Positions 36,839-47,581 are shown, counted from the stretch's first letter. The stretch is 64,000 bases of DNA from an uncultured Paenibacillaceae bacterium (GCA_913056365.1 CAJXLT010000010.1:50665-114664); one strand, 5' to 3'. The notes: a model not told the origin generated them from the sequence alone. Made by a program: numbers and translations.

Positions 36839-37450
36839 TTATCCTCCATTCTTCGTCAGCTTCAGGAAATTGTCCAGCAGCTGCATGCCTGTAGCGCCGC
36901 TCTTCTCCGGATGGAACTGCATGCCGTACACATTGTTCCTTCCGACGATAGCCGTAACGTTGCCGAAGTAATCTGTACTAGCCAATAGATCATCTGTCTG
37001 CCCAACCTGAACATGGAAGGAATGAACGAAATACACATGCCCCTCCTCCAAGTCTGCTAGCACCGGATCTTCTCTATGGAAGACTAGTCGGTTCCAACCC
37101 ATATGCGGGATCTTGAACTTACCTTGGAAGCGTACGACCTTCCCAGGCAGAAGATCCAAGCCTTGATTCCGACCGTGCTCCTCGCTTTCGGTGAACAGCA
37201 GCTGCATACCTAGACAGATACCAAGCAGCGGCTTCTTCCCTTGGGCATATTGGCGGATGACATCCGGCAAATCAAGCTCTGTCAGATTATGCATCGCATC
37301 ACCGAACGCACCAACGCCCGGCAGGATCACCCCGTCTGCCTCCAAGATTTCACGCGCGTCCGCAGTCAGCTTCGCCTCGTACCCTAGCCGCTCGACCGCT
37401 TTGCTGACACTGTGCAGATTGCCCATCCCGTAGTCAATGATTGCGATCAA
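36839..37450 (-). CDS. hisH: imidazole glycerol phosphate synthase, glutaminase subunit HisH
   Basis: 203 residues, a class I glutamine amidotransferase. The nucleophile lies in LLGICLGMQLLF and the triad His/Glu in YGMQFHPEKSG. It feeds ammonia to HisF. The start is a TTG at 37450 (LIAIIDYGMGNL), 3 bp after the hisB stop, with GGGGTG about 9 nt upstream. Confidence 0.96.
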   Translation of the reverse strand: MIAIIDYGMGNLHSVSKAVERLGYEAKLTADAREILEADGVILPGVGAFGDAMHNLTELDLPDVIRQYAQGKKPLLGICLGMQLLFTESEEHGRNQGLDLLPGKVVRFQGKFKIPHMGWNRLVFHREDPVLADLEEGHVYFVHSFHVQVGQTDDLLASTDYFGNVTAIVGRNNVYGMQFHPEKSGATGMQLLDNFLKLTKNGG

Positions 37451-37453
37451 GGG

Positions 37454-38053
37454 CTACAGCACCCCTTTCGTAGAAGGCACGCCCTTAACCCGAGGGTCAA
37501 GCGAAGTCGCTTCGTCCAATGCGCGGCCTAGCGCCTTGAACACGGCTTCAATCATATGATGCGTGTTCTGTCCATAATGCACGATGACATGCAAGGTAAT
37601 CCGCGCTTCCAGCGCGAACTTCCAGAGAAACTCATGAATGAGCTCGGTTGTCAGTGTGCCTACCTGTGCGGAAGGATATTCCGCTCTGTACTCCAAGTGC
37701 GGCCGATTGCTAATATCGATCACCACTTGTGCCAACGCCTCGTCCATCGGAACGAATACATTCGCATAGCGCTTGATACCCTTCTTATCGCCGAGCGCTT
37801 CGCGCAGCGCGAGCCCGAGACAGATGCCGATATCCTCAACTGTATGGTGGTCGTCAATCTCAATATCGCCGTTCGCGTCTACCTGCAAGTCGAAATGACC
37901 ATGCTTCGTAAACAAGTCAAGCATATGGTTCATAAACGGCACATCACTCTGAATGTCGGCTTGCCCGCTACCATCCACCTGGAAGGCAAGCTTGATTTGC
38001 GTTTCATTCGTGTTCCGTTCGATACTCGCCGTTCTTGCTTGCTGCTCTGCCAT
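37454..38053 (-). CDS. hisB: imidazoleglycerol-phosphate dehydratase
   Basis: 199 residues, monofunctional HisB without the phosphatase domain of enterobacteria. RNTNETQIKLAF, FMNHMLDLFTKHGHFDL, DDHHTVEDIGICLG and ARITLHVIVHYGQNTHHMIEAVFKA (the His motifs of the Mn cluster) are visible. AAGGAAGGGATG precedes the ATG and the hisD stop lies within this site, so the genes are coupled. Confidence 0.96.
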   Translation of the reverse strand: MAEQQARTASIERNTNETQIKLAFQVDGSGQADIQSDVPFMNHMLDLFTKHGHFDLQVDANGDIEIDDHHTVEDIGICLGLALREALGDKKGIKRYANVFVPMDEALAQVVIDISNRPHLEYRAEYPSAQVGTLTTELIHEFLWKFALEARITLHVIVHYGQNTHHMIEAVFKALGRALDEATSLDPRVKGVPSTKGVL

Positions 38054-38055
38054 CT

Positions 38056-39342
38056 TTACATCCCTTCCTTCTCAAGTCTGATCGCAATCGCACGAGCATG
38101 CCCTTCAAGACCTTCTCCGCGAGCCAACGTCATAATGTCCTGCCCAGCCTCAGCTAAGGCTGCCTTGCTGTAGTAGATCAGGCTCGTCTTCTTCAAGAAA
38201 TCATCCACATTCAGTGGAGATGCGTAGCGAGCCGTTCCGCCAGTCGGCAATATGTGATTCGGACCCGCATAGTAATCACCTACAGGCTCCGAGCTGTATG
38301 GTCCGAGGAAGACTGCGCCTGCATTCTCGATACGTCCAAGCAGTGCGAACGGCTCTTCCACCAGCAACTCCAGATGCTCCGGTGCGATCCGGTTCACTGT
38401 CTCTACGCATTCGTCTAAGCTGTCAGCCACGATGATCGCGCCATTGTCGGCCAGAGATTGCGCGGCAATGTCCTTGCGCGGCAGTGATGCCAATTGACGC
38501 TCAATCTCCTGCTGTACCTGCTCGGCCAGCTTCGTTGATGCTGTAACCAGCACAGCTTGTGCAAGTGCATCGTGCTCGGCCTGTGAGAGCATGTCTGCTG
38601 CCACATATGCCGGATCTGCTTGATCATCCGCCAACACCGTAATGTCAGAAGGACCTGCGATGCTGTCAATGTCCACCTTGCCGTATACATAGCGCTTAGC
38701 CAGTGCTACGTAGATGTTGCCCGGCCCGCAGATTTTATCGACAGCAGGTATCGATTCGGTACCATATGCCATCGCTGCGATTGCTTGTGCGCCGCCTACG
38801 CGGTAAATCTCCTGAATGCCGAGCTCCGCAGCTGCAACCAGAATGTACGGGTTGATGCCAGGTTCGCCAGCAGTAGAAGGCGGTGTAGCGAGCGCAATCT
38901 CCCTAACCCCTGCTACCTGAGCCGGAATCACGTTCATCAGTACGGAGGACGGATAAGCAGCCGTCCCTCCGGGCACGTACAATCCTACTCGCTTGAGCGG
39001 ACGGATCAGCTGCCCTAATGTGCTGCCATCCGGCTGGCTATCGTGCCAAGACAGGCGCTTCTGCTTCTCATGAAAGCTGCGAATACGAGCAGCCGCTCTG
39101 CGGAGCGCATCCAGAAACGCCTGGTCTACCTCCTTGTAAGCTGCTTGAATCTCCGCTTCCTCCACACGAAACTTATCAATCTCCATTCGATCGAACTGCT
39201 TCGAATAATGGCGCAGCGCCTCATCCCCTTGTCCTGATACTTCGGCAACGATTTGCTTCACCGCGTCATGCTGTGCTTCCGTCCCGTAATCCAGCTTCTC
39301 TTCCTGCTTATATGCGGCAGGCTTCATGATACGTACAGCCAT
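38056..39342 (-). CDS. hisD: histidinol dehydrogenase
   Basis: 428 residues. [55 protein letters not shown] and [10 protein letters not shown] with the C-terminal [23 protein letters not shown] are the family blocks, with the zinc and catalytic His/Glu in these. It oxidises histidinol to histidine in two NAD+-dependent steps. AAAGGAGGGC precedes the ATG. It follows hisG by 2 bp. Confidence 0.97.
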   Translation of the reverse strand: MAVRIMKPAAYKQEEKLDYGTEAQHDAVKQIVAEVSGQGDEALRHYSKQFDRMEIDKFRVEEAEIQAAYKEVDQAFLDALRRAAARIRSFHEKQKRLSWHDSQPDGSTLGQLIRPLKRVGLYVPGGTAAYPSSVLMNVIPAQVAGVREIALATPPSTAGEPGINPYILVAAAELGIQEIYRVGGAQAIAAMAYGTESIPAVDKICGPGNIYVALAKRYVYGKVDIDSIAGPSDITVLADDQADPAYVAADMLSQAEHDALAQAVLVTASTKLAEQVQQEIERQLASLPRKDIAAQSLADNGAIIVADSLDECVETVNRIAPEHLELLVEEPFALLGRIENAGAVFLGPYSSEPVGDYYAGPNHILPTGGTARYASPLNVDDFLKKTSLIYYSKAALAEAGQDIMTLARGEGLEGHARAIAIRLEKEGM

Positions 39343-39344
39343 AC

Positions 39345-39980
39345 CTAGCCCTCCTTTACCCCGATCCGAGCTTGGAGTCTGTCACATAGTGCCTGGATGT
39401 CGGTATAATTCATTCTGTAGCTGACCCGGTTGGCGATCAAGCGGCTCGTAATCGGAAACATCTCTTCCATCTCCGCCAGCCCATTCTCGCGGATCGTCTG
39501 TCCCGTCTCCACCATGTCAACAATACGGTCTGCCAAGCCGATAAGCGGCGCCAGCTCAATCGAACCGTTCAGCTTAATCACTTCGACCTGCTGCCCCTTC
39601 TCTCTGAAGTATTGCGAAGCCACATTCGGATACTTCGTCGCTACACGCGGATGCATGACCGGCTTCCAGTCCGGCATGCCGATGACAGACATACGACAGC
39701 GGGCAATGCCCAGGTCCAGCAGTTCATACACGTCCCTGTTGTCTTCCATCAATACATCCTTGCCGACTACACCAATATCCGCCACGCCATACTCGACATA
39801 AGTCGGCACATCAACCGGCTTGGCCATAATGAATTCCATGCCGATCTCCGGTACCGGAATTATCAGCTTGCGCGAATCATCCAAGTCCTCTGGAATCGAA
39901 ATCCCCGCTTCTCGAAACAGCTTCGAGGCCTGCTTATATATACGCCCTTTCGGCATCGCGACTTTCAATCTGTTGCCCAT
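39345..39980 (-). CDS. hisG: ATP phosphoribosyltransferase, short form HisG
   Basis: 211 residues, the short HisG that lacks the C-terminal regulatory domain and depends on His[33 protein letters not shown] and the PRPP motif region [15 protein letters not shown] are visible. It joins PRPP and ATP in the first committed step. The ATG at 39980 has AGGAGG 7 nt upstream. An in-frame ATG at 39998 would overlap that site. Confidence 0.96.
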   Translation of the reverse strand: MGNRLKVAMPKGRIYKQASKLFREAGISIPEDLDDSRKLIIPVPEIGMEFIMAKPVDVPTYVEYGVADIGVVGKDVLMEDNRDVYELLDLGIARCRMSVIGMPDWKPVMHPRVATKYPNVASQYFREKGQQVEVIKLNGSIELAPLIGLADRIVDMVETGQTIRENGLAEMEEMFPITSRLIANRVSYRMNYTDIQALCDRLQARIGVKEG

Positions 39981-39997
39981 CGTAGTTCCTCCTGCCA

Positions 39998-41200
39998 TTA
40001 GCGAAATTCCAGGACTTCATCATAATCGTTGCGCAGAACTGACTGATGCGCATCTTCGCCTTGACCAAACGTCCCCTGTGTACCAGCATAGTCAGCTGCC
40101 TTCATCGTCTCCACGACGACGTCTTCTGTGTTCCGCAGCTCCATCGCTGCCTGCAGCGCAGCCTTGCGCTGGCCTTCCTCATAGACAACTAGCACGCGAC
40201 GGGCTGCAGCCAACGGACGATTGCCGACCATCTCCAATATCCGATTCACCTTAAGTGCGAAGCCGGTGGCAGGTGCTGGCCGGCCGAATTGCTGCAGCAA
40301 GTTATCGTAGCGTCCCCCACTACATACCGGAAAGCCTAATTCAGCAGCATATCCTTCGAAGGTCATGCCTGTATAATAAGTAAAATCCCCGATCATGGTC
40401 AGATCGATAAGTACATGCTCCTGCAGGCCATAATCCCCAATTGCTTCCCATATTCGGCATAGATGGGCAATCGCACGCTGCGCCGTTTGGTCTTGGGACA
40501 ACTCCACCGCTTGATCACACACATCACTGCCTCCACGCAGACGCAGTATCCCTTCAAGCTCCTGCTTCGCCCGATCTGTCAACGGCAGCGTTCGGATACG
40601 ATTGCGGTAGCCTACATAATTACGCTCCAGCAAGTATGCCTTCAGCTCTTGCTGCGCTTCCTCATTGTCTGGCAGCGCCTCCTGCAGCAATCCGTGCAGG
40701 AAACCGACATGACCAAGCGCAATCTTGAACGTATGAACGCCAGCAGCCTTCAGCGATTCTACAGCCAAGGCTACGATCTCCGCATCCGCTTCGGGCGATG
40801 CATCGCCGACAAGCTCTACGCCCGTCTGGAAGAACTCCGCCTCGCGTCCCGCTTCTTCCTCCAACGCGCGGAACACATTGGCATGATAAGCCAGACGAAT
40901 TGGCAGCGGCTCCTCGCCCAGCAGCGAAGCTACGACACGCGCTATAGGCGCGGTCAAATCTGAGCGCAGCACCATCGTTGTGCCGCGCTTGTCAAGCAGC
41001 TTGAACAGCTTACTATCTGTTGTAGAGCTGGAAACCCCTACTGTATCATAAAATTCCAACGTTGGCGTAATGATCTGCCGGTATCCCCACTTCTCCATGC
41101 AAGCAAGTGTTTGGCGCTCAATATGCCGCAGTCGGACGACCGCATCCGGCAAGTAATCCTTCACACCTGTCGGCTTTTCAAATCCTTTCGGCTTGGACAC
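39998..41200 (-). CDS. hisZ: ATP phosphoribosyltransferase regulatory subunit HisZ
   Basis: 400 residues of the histidyl-tRNA synthetase fold. It starts [17 protein letters not shown] and has the class II motif 2-like [14 protein letters not shown] and [28 protein letters not shown]. The tRNA-binding anticodon domain is reduced, and its partner is a short HisG in the next gene, so HisZ rather than HisS is the better call. The GTG at 41200 has AAAGGATGGAG upstream. An in-frame ATG at 41230 would overlap the 55-bp repeats' edge. Confidence 0.92.
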   Translation of the reverse strand: MSKPKGFEKPTGVKDYLPDAVVRLRHIERQTLACMEKWGYRQIITPTLEFYDTVGVSSSTTDSKLFKLLDKRGTTMVLRSDLTAPIARVVASLLGEEPLPIRLAYHANVFRALEEEAGREAEFFQTGVELVGDASPEADAEIVALAVESLKAAGVHTFKIALGHVGFLHGLLQEALPDNEEAQQELKAYLLERNYVGYRNRIRTLPLTDRAKQELEGILRLRGGSDVCDQAVELSQDQTAQRAIAHLCRIWEAIGDYGLQEHVLIDLTMIGDFTYYTGMTFEGYAAELGFPVCSGGRYDNLLQQFGRPAPATGFALKVNRILEMVGNRPLAAARRVLVVYEEGQRKAALQAAMELRNTEDVVVETMKAADYAGTQGTFGQGEDAHQSVLRNDYDEVLEFR

Positions 41201-41223
41201 GTTCTCCATCCTTTCTTGTATAA

Positions 41224-41409
41224 CCCACAAAAGTGATGCGAAGCTTCGATGATTATTCCTATTACTTTTGCGGGGCCCGATTCTTTGCCCACGAAAGTGA
41301 TGTAGACCTTTTAAGTTGATTCAAGTACTTTCGTGGGACCCGATTTTATTACAACCACGGGAAAGTGATGTACACCTTCGATGTTGATTCAAGTACTTTC
41401 GCGGGACAC
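41224..41409. repeat. three copies of the 54-55 bp palindromic repeat upstream of hisZ
   Basis: Copies at 41224-41278, 41288-41341 and 41355-41409, all in the same orientation as those near trxB, separated by 9 and 13 bp. Each starts CCCAC(G/A)AAAGTGATG or a close variant and ends ACTTT(C/T)G(C/T)GGG plus GCCC or ACCC/ACAC. The first copy ends like the trxB copies (GGGGCCC); the last two share TTGATTCAAGTACTTTCG and form a second subtype. They fill most of the 348-bp gap between hisZ and yvoF, in the transcribed leader or promoter of hisZ. The rest of the gap (41410-41548) shows nothing I can name. Confidence 0.85.
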
Positions 41410-41548
41410 AAATTCACTCTTTCCTTTATCACGCTAATGTGCTACCTTGCTAATTAAATAAAGTAAGTAGACGTAATTGTACCACGCTCACCGTGGCTGG
41501 TCAATACAACCGATATATACCTGCTCGTATTCTATCCTTCATACTAAG

Positions 41549-42046
41549 TTACTCGGCCGGGCGGTCCAGCTTACGGATAACTTGAAGCGGATTGCCCGCC
41601 ACGAACGTGTACGGTTCTACATCTTTGTGCACGACTGACCCTGCGCCAATAACTGCATAATCGCCGATCGTCACCCCAGGAAGAATCGTCGTGTTCGCAC
41701 CAACCATCACATGCGAGCCGATATGGACTTCGCCGAGACGGTACTCCTTCGTCAAGTATTCATGCGTCAATATAGTGGAGTTGTAGCCAATGATTGTATT
41801 CGTGCCTATGTGGATTTTCTCAGGAAAAAACACATCCACCATCACCATAAGGGCGAAGGCGGACTGATCCCCTACTTGCATACCTAACAATCGGCGGTAC
41901 ATCCAATTTTTCAGCGGCAGCGACGGGCAATAACGTGCGGCTTGAATACAAATGAAGTTTTTGACGCCCTTCCATTTGCTGACGGTACGGTAAATTTGCC
42001 ACAAGGCATTCGGTCCCTCTACCGGATAGCGATCTGTTCTGCGCAC
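41549..42046 (-). CDS. yvoF: acyltransferase with left-handed beta-helix fold (YvoF-like)
   Basis: 165 residues of the hexapeptide-repeat acetyltransferase family. The N-terminal [13 protein letters not shown] and [12 protein letters not shown] match YvoF of Bacillus. Hexapeptide repeats run from about residue 70 ([52 protein letters not shown]), with a His in ILTHEYL. Substrate is unknown. The GTG at 42046 has GAGGGAG just upstream and aligns with the family start. An ATG at 42106 lies inside ppaX. It completes the conserved hprK-lgt-ppaX-yvoF cluster. Confidence 0.88.
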   Translation of the reverse strand: MRRTDRYPVEGPNALWQIYRTVSKWKGVKNFICIQAARYCPSLPLKNWMYRRLLGMQVGDQSAFALMVMVDVFFPEKIHIGTNTIIGYNSTILTHEYLTKEYRLGEVHIGSHVMVGANTTILPGVTIGDYAVIGAGSVVHKDVEPYTFVAGNPLQVIRKLDRPAE

Positions 42047-42066
42047 CACGACTCCCTCTTTCCCCA

Positions 42067-42732
42067 TCATTGCCCGTCTGTTGCAGTCCCCAATACCAAT
42101 GGACACAGCTCATGCATATCATGAATGACGTAATCGGCACCTGCGTCCCGTAGAATCTCTGACCCTTTCAAGGACCAGCTCACACCAACTGCTTGTACAC
42201 CGGCTTGCTTGGCCGCTCCCATATCGTAAGGACTGTCTCCTACCATCCACGTGTGCGCCGGCTGTGCGTGCAATGCCTGCATCGCCTGAAGCACCCCCTC
42301 CGGGTGCGGCTTCGGTCTCGTCACGTCGTCGACGGTCACGATCGTATCCATCCATTCGAACAATCCGCAGTGACGCAACCCTCGCTCCGTGGTCAGCCGT
42401 ACCTTCGAGGTGACGACGCCAAGCTTCACTCCTGCTTGCTTCAGCTTCTCCAGCACTTCACTCGTATGCGGAAAAGCAGTGACAAGCTCGTCATGCCTGC
42501 TTATATTGTAAGAACGGTACGCCTGCCGCAGATCGTCCACCGCCTCAGCTTCTGTCCTTCCGGCAAATAAACGAAGCTGATCGTCCAGCGGCCTGCCCAT
42601 CTGCTGCACTAGCGCAGCTCGTTCAATCTCCTTGTCCAAGTGTTCGCGGAACACATGCTGGAACGATTCAATAATCAGCTCATTCGTATCCAAGATCGTG
42701 CCGTCCAAGTCAAATAATACCGTTCTCTCCAT
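42067..42732 (-). CDS. ppaX: pyrophosphatase PpaX
   Basis: 221 residues of the HAD superfamily, subgroup with helical cap. Motif [11 protein letters not shown] is at the start, motif [11 protein letters not shown] in the middle and motif [18 protein letters not shown] near the end. PpaX removes the pyrophosphate formed when HPr-Ser-P is dephosphorylated by HprK, which fits the hprK gene two genes upstream. AAAGGATTGCAGGT precedes the ATG. Without this context it might be called phosphoglycolate phosphatase. Confidence 0.9.
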   Translation of the reverse strand: MERTVLFDLDGTILDTNELIIESFQHVFREHLDKEIERAALVQQMGRPLDDQLRLFAGRTEAEAVDDLRQAYRSYNISRHDELVTAFPHTSEVLEKLKQAGVKLGVVTSKVRLTTERGLRHCGLFEWMDTIVTVDDVTRPKPHPEGVLQAMQALHAQPAHTWMVGDSPYDMGAAKQAGVQAVGVSWSLKGSEILRDAGADYVIHDMHELCPLVLGTATDGQ

Positions 42733-42793
42733 ACCTGCAATCCTTTCTGGCTGTCTACTCCTTGCTTCTCACCAAGCCTGTTTGCTACAATCT

Positions 42794-43714
42794 CTAGCTG
42801 GAAATATACCCTTCCTTCTGAATCGGGTCTACATACCTCTGATTAGACAGCCCCAGTACACGACGAGACACAACCAATATAATGACTGCTAATAAGATGA
42901 GCACACCAATTAGCTGCGCAGCACGAATATTGGCATCGCCAGGAATTGCACCTGCTTCTCCGAATATCCAGGACATCGGCGCCCATAATCCGTTCAGCAA
43001 CGCTTCCAGCCAGCCAGGACCGTGGAAGGCCAAGCTGTCCGTACGCAAACCCTCGACGAAGAATCGGCCGATTGAATACCAGACGAAATAGCTCATGAAC
43101 AATTCACCAGCGCGTATAAAGTGTTGTCTGCGCAGCACGAACAGCAGCACAATCCCTACAATGTTCCAGACAGACTCATACAGGAAGGTAGGGTGATACG
43201 TAACCCCGTTAATGTCCATATGATTCACAATAAAATCAGGAATAAACAGCGTGTTCCGCAGAAATTCAGGATCGACCGGTCCGCCGTGTGCTTCTTGATT
43301 CATGAAGTTGCCCCATCGGCCAATAATTTGTCCGGCAAGCAGCGATGGCGCACAAATATCCGCTATCCGCCAGAAGTTGTATCCCTTACGGCGGGTATAC
43401 CAGATCGCTGCGATGACGGCACCGATTAGCGCACCGTGAATCGCAATACCGCCTTCGCGCAAAGCGAATATATCCAACCAGTTGTCCTTGTACTGATCCC
43501 ATGTGAATACGACATAATACAGTCTTGCCCCTACTATCGCCGATGGCACACCGATCAACAGCAAATCCATGAAGAAGTCAGATGGGATGCCGAAGCGCTT
43601 GCCTTCCCGTATGGCAAGCAGAAGCCCCGCCAGTGCTCCTGTTCCTAAGATAATACCGTACCAATATATCGGCAAGGGTCCCAGATAAAACGCTACATTA
43701 TCGAACAAATACAT
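42794..43714 (-). CDS. lgt: prolipoprotein diacylglyceryl transferase
   Basis: 306 residues, about seven membrane helices. The Lgt signature is visible as RWGNFMNQEAHGGPV, with the catalytic HGALIGAVIA segment upstream and YHPTFLYESVWN downstream. It adds diacylglyceryl to the Cys of lipoproteins at the outer face of the membrane. AAAGGTGGGTACTT precedes the ATG. It follows hprK by 21 bp. Confidence 0.96.
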   Translation of the reverse strand: MYLFDNVAFYLGPLPIYWYGIILGTGALAGLLLAIREGKRFGIPSDFFMDLLLIGVPSAIVGARLYYVVFTWDQYKDNWLDIFALREGGIAIHGALIGAVIAAIWYTRRKGYNFWRIADICAPSLLAGQIIGRWGNFMNQEAHGGPVDPEFLRNTLFIPDFIVNHMDINGVTYHPTFLYESVWNIVGIVLLFVLRRQHFIRAGELFMSYFVWYSIGRFFVEGLRTDSLAFHGPGWLEALLNGLWAPMSWIFGEAGAIPGDANIRAAQLIGVLILLAVIILVVSRRVLGLSNQRYVDPIQKEGYISS

Positions 43715-43735
43715 AAGTACCCACCTTTTCTCCGA

Positions 43736-44674
43736 TTAATCGGAATCATCCATATCGTCGCCGATCGTCTCCGTCAATCGATTCGTAAACTGCTGCGCGG
43801 CGTTGTAGCCCATACGCTTCAATCTGAAGTTCATAGCGGCTACCTCGATGATGACCGCCAAGTTTCGCCCAGGACGTACCGGAATCGTCACAAGCGGCAG
43901 ATCGGTCTCGATAATGCGAGTCGTCTCCTCATCTAATCCCAACCGGTCATATTGTTTGTCCTGCTGCCACGTCTCCAGCTTGCAGATCAACGTAATCTTC
44001 TTCTCATTCCGAACCGCGCCAGCACCGAATAATGTCATAACATTAATAATACCTACACCGCGAATTTCCAACAGGTGTCGGATGAGTTCTGGTGCATTGC
44101 CGTACAATACGTTGTCTGTCGTTTGCCGAATTTCTACTGCATCGTCGGCAATTAAGCGATGGCCGCGCTTGACCAGCTCGAGCGCCGTCTCACTTTTACC
44201 AATACCGCTGCTTCCTGTAATGAGCATGCCTACACCGTATACGTCCACTAGCACACCATGGATTGTCGTAGTAGGTGCCAGCATCGTCTCCAAGTATCCC
44301 GTCAGCCGGCTAGCCAGAATCGTAGTGGACACCGTACTGCGCAGTACCGGCACACCGCGTTCCTCAGAGATGTCCGCGAGCTCTTCCGGCACATCCAATC
44401 CGCGAGAGACGACAATGCAAGGTGTTTCGTCCGCGCACAATCGGCTAATACGTTCCTTGCGGTCCTCTTCCGACAGCTGTTCGAAGAATGTCAATTCGGT
44501 TTTGCCGAGTATTTGAATCCGTTCCTTCGGGTGATACGCGAAGTATCCCGCCATCTCCAAGCCCGGTCTGTACAAATCGGAGACCGAAACTTTGCGCTTG
44601 ACTCCCTCATCACCGCTAACCACTTCTAGGCTGAACTTGCGGACTAAATCCGCCACTTTTACTTTTTTCGGCAT
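43736..44674 (-). CDS. hprK: HPr kinase/phosphorylase
   Basis: 312 residues. The P-loop GSSGIGKS (about 155-162) lies in the C-terminal kinase domain, followed by the HprK signature [19 protein letters not shown]. It phosphorylates Ser46 of HPr with ATP and reverses this by phosphorolysis, the key switch of carbon catabolite control in Firmicutes. AAAAGGAGCAGC precedes the ATG. It is the first gene of the hprK-lgt-ppaX-yvoF group. Confidence 0.96.
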   Translation of the reverse strand: MPKKVKVADLVRKFSLEVVSGDEGVKRKVSVSDLYRPGLEMAGYFAYHPKERIQILGKTELTFFEQLSEEDRKERISRLCADETPCIVVSRGLDVPEELADISEERGVPVLRSTVSTTILASRLTGYLETMLAPTTTIHGVLVDVYGVGMLITGSSGIGKSETALELVKRGHRLIADDAVEIRQTTDNVLYGNAPELIRHLLEIRGVGIINVMTLFGAGAVRNEKKITLICKLETWQQDKQYDRLGLDEETTRIIETDLPLVTIPVRPGRNLAVIIEVAAMNFRLKRMGYNAAQQFTNRLTETIGDDMDDSD

Positions 44675-44865
44675 AATCGCGCTGCTCCTTTTGACCGTCG
44701 TTCTGCCATTCCTATCGGCTTAATTTCTTCCATCGTAATGGAATTATCGTGCAAAATCAAATAAAGATTATGTAGGAAACCTTGCACATATCCAGTAAGC
44801 GTGCATCCCAATAAAAAAAGAGACCAGCCTAAGCCAGCCCCTTCGCTTAAAAATCGATATCTCTC

Positions 44866-45987
44866 TTAACCAAAGAACAGGGATTGTTCGGTTTCTTTGT
44901 CAAATACATGTACCTTGTTCATATCGAATGCAAGCTTGATGTTGGCGCCTTCCTTCACACCGGCACGACCATCAATCCGTGCGATAATGTTGGCGTCGCC
45001 AAGACCTGCCAAGTACAGGTACATCTCATGACCGAGGTTCTCCGCAACTTCAATGTGCGCATTGACAATGCTGTTCGGCGATGCTTCCAGGAATACAGGC
45101 TCTTGGTGAATGTCCTCCGGACGAACACCGAAGATAACTTCCTTACCCGCATAGCCCTTCTCACGCAATGTCTTCGCCTTGCCTTCTGGAATGACAACGT
45201 CTACATTGTTCGCTTGGAAACGCAGTTCGCCGTTCGCGTCTACCAGCTGTCCGCTCAAGAAGTTCATAGCTGGGGAACCGATGAAGCCTGCAACGAACAC
45301 ATTCTTCGGACGGTTGTACACTTCTTCCGGAGAAGCTGCTTGTTGAACAATACCGTCGCTCATAATTACGATCCGGTCACCCATTGTCATAGCCTCAGTC
45401 TGGTCATGCGTTACGTATACAACCGTTGTCTCCAGACGCTTAGCCAATTTACTGATCTCCGCACGCATCTGTACGCGCAGCTTCGCATCCAAGTTGGAAA
45501 GCGGTTCGTCCATCAGGAACACTTGCGGTTCACGGACAATCGCACGACCGAGGGCAACACGCTGACGCTGACCACCGGACAGTGCTTTCGGCTTACGATC
45601 GAGCAAATGCTCAATGTCGAGGATCTTCGCCGCTTCACGAACGCGCTTCTCGATTTCGTCCTTCTTGAACTTACGCAATTTCAGACCAAACGCCATGTTC
45701 TGGTATACGTTCATGTGCGGGTACAAAGCGTAGGATTGGAAAACCATCGCAATGTCACGGTCTTTCGGTGCTACATCGTTCACGAGACGATCGCCGATGT
45801 ACAAGTTTCCTTCTGTAATTTCCTCCAAACCAGCAATCATACGGAGAGTAGTAGACTTACCACAACCGGAAGGACCAACCAGTACGAGAAATTCCTTGTC
45901 TTGAACATCTAAGTTAAAGTCTTTAACGGATGCTTCTTCAGCTCCCGGGTAACGTTTGAAAATGTGCTCTAGGCGCAAACCTGCCAT
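44866..45987 (-). CDS. msmX: sugar ABC transporter ATP-binding protein, UgpC/MsmX type
   Basis: 373 residues. Walker [10 protein letters not shown], signature [14 protein letters not shown], Walker [13 protein letters not shown] and H-loop [15 protein letters not shown] lie in the first 240 residues. The C-terminal 120 residues form the TOBE/OB regulatory domain of the MalK/UgpC/MsmX group. No permease or binding-protein gene is next to it, as expected for MsmX, which powers several sugar importers. The ATG at 45987 follows AAGGGGGAACTATCG. It sits next to hprK but appears separately transcribed. Confidence 0.9.
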   Translation of the reverse strand: MAGLRLEHIFKRYPGAEEASVKDFNLDVQDKEFLVLVGPSGCGKSTTLRMIAGLEEITEGNLYIGDRLVNDVAPKDRDIAMVFQSYALYPHMNVYQNMAFGLKLRKFKKDEIEKRVREAAKILDIEHLLDRKPKALSGGQRQRVALGRAIVREPQVFLMDEPLSNLDAKLRVQMRAEISKLAKRLETTVVYVTHDQTEAMTMGDRIVIMSDGIVQQAASPEEVYNRPKNVFVAGFIGSPAMNFLSGQLVDANGELRFQANNVDVVIPEGKAKTLREKGYAGKEVIFGVRPEDIHQEPVFLEASPNSIVNAHIEVAENLGHEMYLYLAGLGDANIIARIDGRAGVKEGANIKLAFDMNKVHVFDKETEQSLFFG

Positions 45988-46068
45988 CGATAGTTCCCCC
46001 TTCAGTTTTGTTACCCTTATCTTATCGCAGTCCACGACTATTGACTATGCACAATCCTTACAAAAAAA

Positions 46069-47295
46069 TCACTTTCTTTTCGTCACTTTGTACAATAGCA
46101 ATGCGATCTTGACCAACATAGCGTCGCTGAAATTTCTGACATCGAGTCCGGTCTCCTGCTTGAACTTATCTAGCCTGTACAACAACGTATTGCGGTGAAT
46201 GTACAACCGCTTCGCTGTTTCACTAACATTGCAGTCCATCTCGAAGAACAGTTCCAGTGTGCCTAGCATCTCACTATCCATCTGGTGCTCGAACCCTCTG
46301 AGCACTTGCTCATAGAACGTCCTCTTGTCGTGAGTGGACACACCGTTCAGCAATTTCTCCATATGCAGCATCCAAGGCAAGTGCACATTGCGTGTCATAT
46401 GATACGTTCTACCCAGGGTAATCGATTCACGCAGTACCAGCTGCGTAATGGGCAATGCATTGGCCGGAACGATCGGATGGTATACCGATATATGCGACTC
46501 GCCTATCCATTCCCCGACCATCTCATGTAAGCCCAGAGCTAAATCTGTCAGCAGCTGCTCCGTGCCGCTGTCTTCACTCTGCTGCTCTTCATCTCCATCC
46601 TTCAGCACAGCATCGTCAGCGAGAATCAGCCACTCCTTCTCCTGCAGCGGAATGAGAATAACATCACTTTCGAAGTAAGTTTCCAAGAGCTTCTTCCACT
46701 CGCGGTATTCGGTGTCTCCAGCTGATTCGCCAACTAACAAGAAAGGAACCTTCGTATTATATAAGGACGGGTACACCTGAAGCGGTTCGGGAAGTTCATG
46801 GGACTGCCCTGCAGCTGTATGATCCTGCAACCACTCGCTGACCATACCGGCAAACCGCTCATCCTCCGGCAGTGATGGGGCAGTTGGCTTGTTCGTGTCA
46901 ATCGACTGCTCCGCAAGCAGCATTACCAGCTGGCGCTCTGCTGGAGTAAGCAGCGTCTCCTCTAAGCTAAGAGCAGTGACCCTTTGCTTCTCCTGACCTA
47001 GCTTGATATAGAGGCGATCCTGCACGGTGAGACTCTGTCTATCTGCTCGGGTGCCTGTCGATTGATCTGGTGAGTCGCTCTGAATGGAATTATTCGTGTT
47101 GGAATGGGGTTCGGTTTGACTCGACTCCGTTGGGGTGATTTGAGATCCGCTATCCATTGAGACGCCCCCCGTCCGAGGTTCGCCGGTTCCCGTCAACGCC
47201 CGCCATTCCGACTCCTTCATTTCCTCAATTTCGACAGACGTTTGCAATATCTGCTCCAGCCGCCTCGCCAGATCCAGCATGGCCTTCCGTTCCAT
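46069..47295 (-). CDS. PucR/CdaR-type transcriptional regulator
   Basis: 408 residues. The C-terminal 70 residues are the PucR-type helix-turn-helix (ELFFEMDCNVSETAKRLYIHRNTLLYRLDKF). The middle part (about 170-320) is the GGDEF-like/sensor region of this family, and the N-terminus has a Ser/Thr/Gln-rich linker (about 45-85). Such proteins activate purine, sugar-diacid or amino-acid catabolism, but no target operon is obvious here. GGGGGAG precedes the ATG. It is 81 bp upstream of msmX on the same strand. Confidence 0.85.
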   Translation of the reverse strand: MERKAMLDLARRLEQILQTSVEIEEMKESEWRALTGTGEPRTGGVSMDSGSQITPTESSQTEPHSNTNNSIQSDSPDQSTGTRADRQSLTVQDRLYIKLGQEKQRVTALSLEETLLTPAERQLVMLLAEQSIDTNKPTAPSLPEDERFAGMVSEWLQDHTAAGQSHELPEPLQVYPSLYNTKVPFLLVGESAGDTEYREWKKLLETYFESDVILIPLQEKEWLILADDAVLKDGDEEQQSEDSGTEQLLTDLALGLHEMVGEWIGESHISVYHPIVPANALPITQLVLRESITLGRTYHMTRNVHLPWMLHMEKLLNGVSTHDKRTFYEQVLRGFEHQMDSEMLGTLELFFEMDCNVSETAKRLYIHRNTLLYRLDKFKQETGLDVRNFSDAMLVKIALLLYKVTKRK

Positions 47296-47392
47296 GTACT
47301 CTCCCCCTTGCGTGCTCTATCTATACCCTACATTGTAGCACAAGTGCATCAATATCATGCCACTAGCGTCCACTCTTCCCTCTACCCTTCCC

Positions 47393-47581
47393 TCTAACGG
47401 AAGTGACAAACCGTTAAACGCCCATTTCAGAGCATTGAGCACTCTAACGGAAGCCACGGTGCCTTATACCGCACACCCTTGTACTTTTAGCCCGATCATC
47501 ATCAAATAGATACCTCTGACTTCCGTTAGAAATCGTATCATGGCCAATATGGTCGTTTAGTGACTCCCTACTTCCGTTAGA
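47393..47581. repeat. CTAACGGAAGT repeats in a 397-bp gap, two direct and two inverted
   Basis: The gap 47296-47692 has no gene. It holds TCTAACGGAAGTG at 47393-47405 and TCTAACGGAAG at 47443-47453 in one orientation, and GACTTCCGTTAGA at 47518-47530 and ACTTCCGTTAGA at 47570-47581 in the other. Inward-facing copies can form long stems. This may be a small non-coding repeat element. Nothing else is recognisable in the gap. Confidence 0.6.

Noticed and set aside
41410..41548. T-box leader of the histidine operon
   Set aside because: A GTGGTAC-like string near 41480 caught the eye, but the T-box core (GGTGGTACCGCG-like) and a following terminator are missing.
44800..44850. Terminator after msmX
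   Set aside because: There is a run of seven T on the minus strand, but the preceding GGCTGG units are direct, not inverted, repeats, so no good stem forms.
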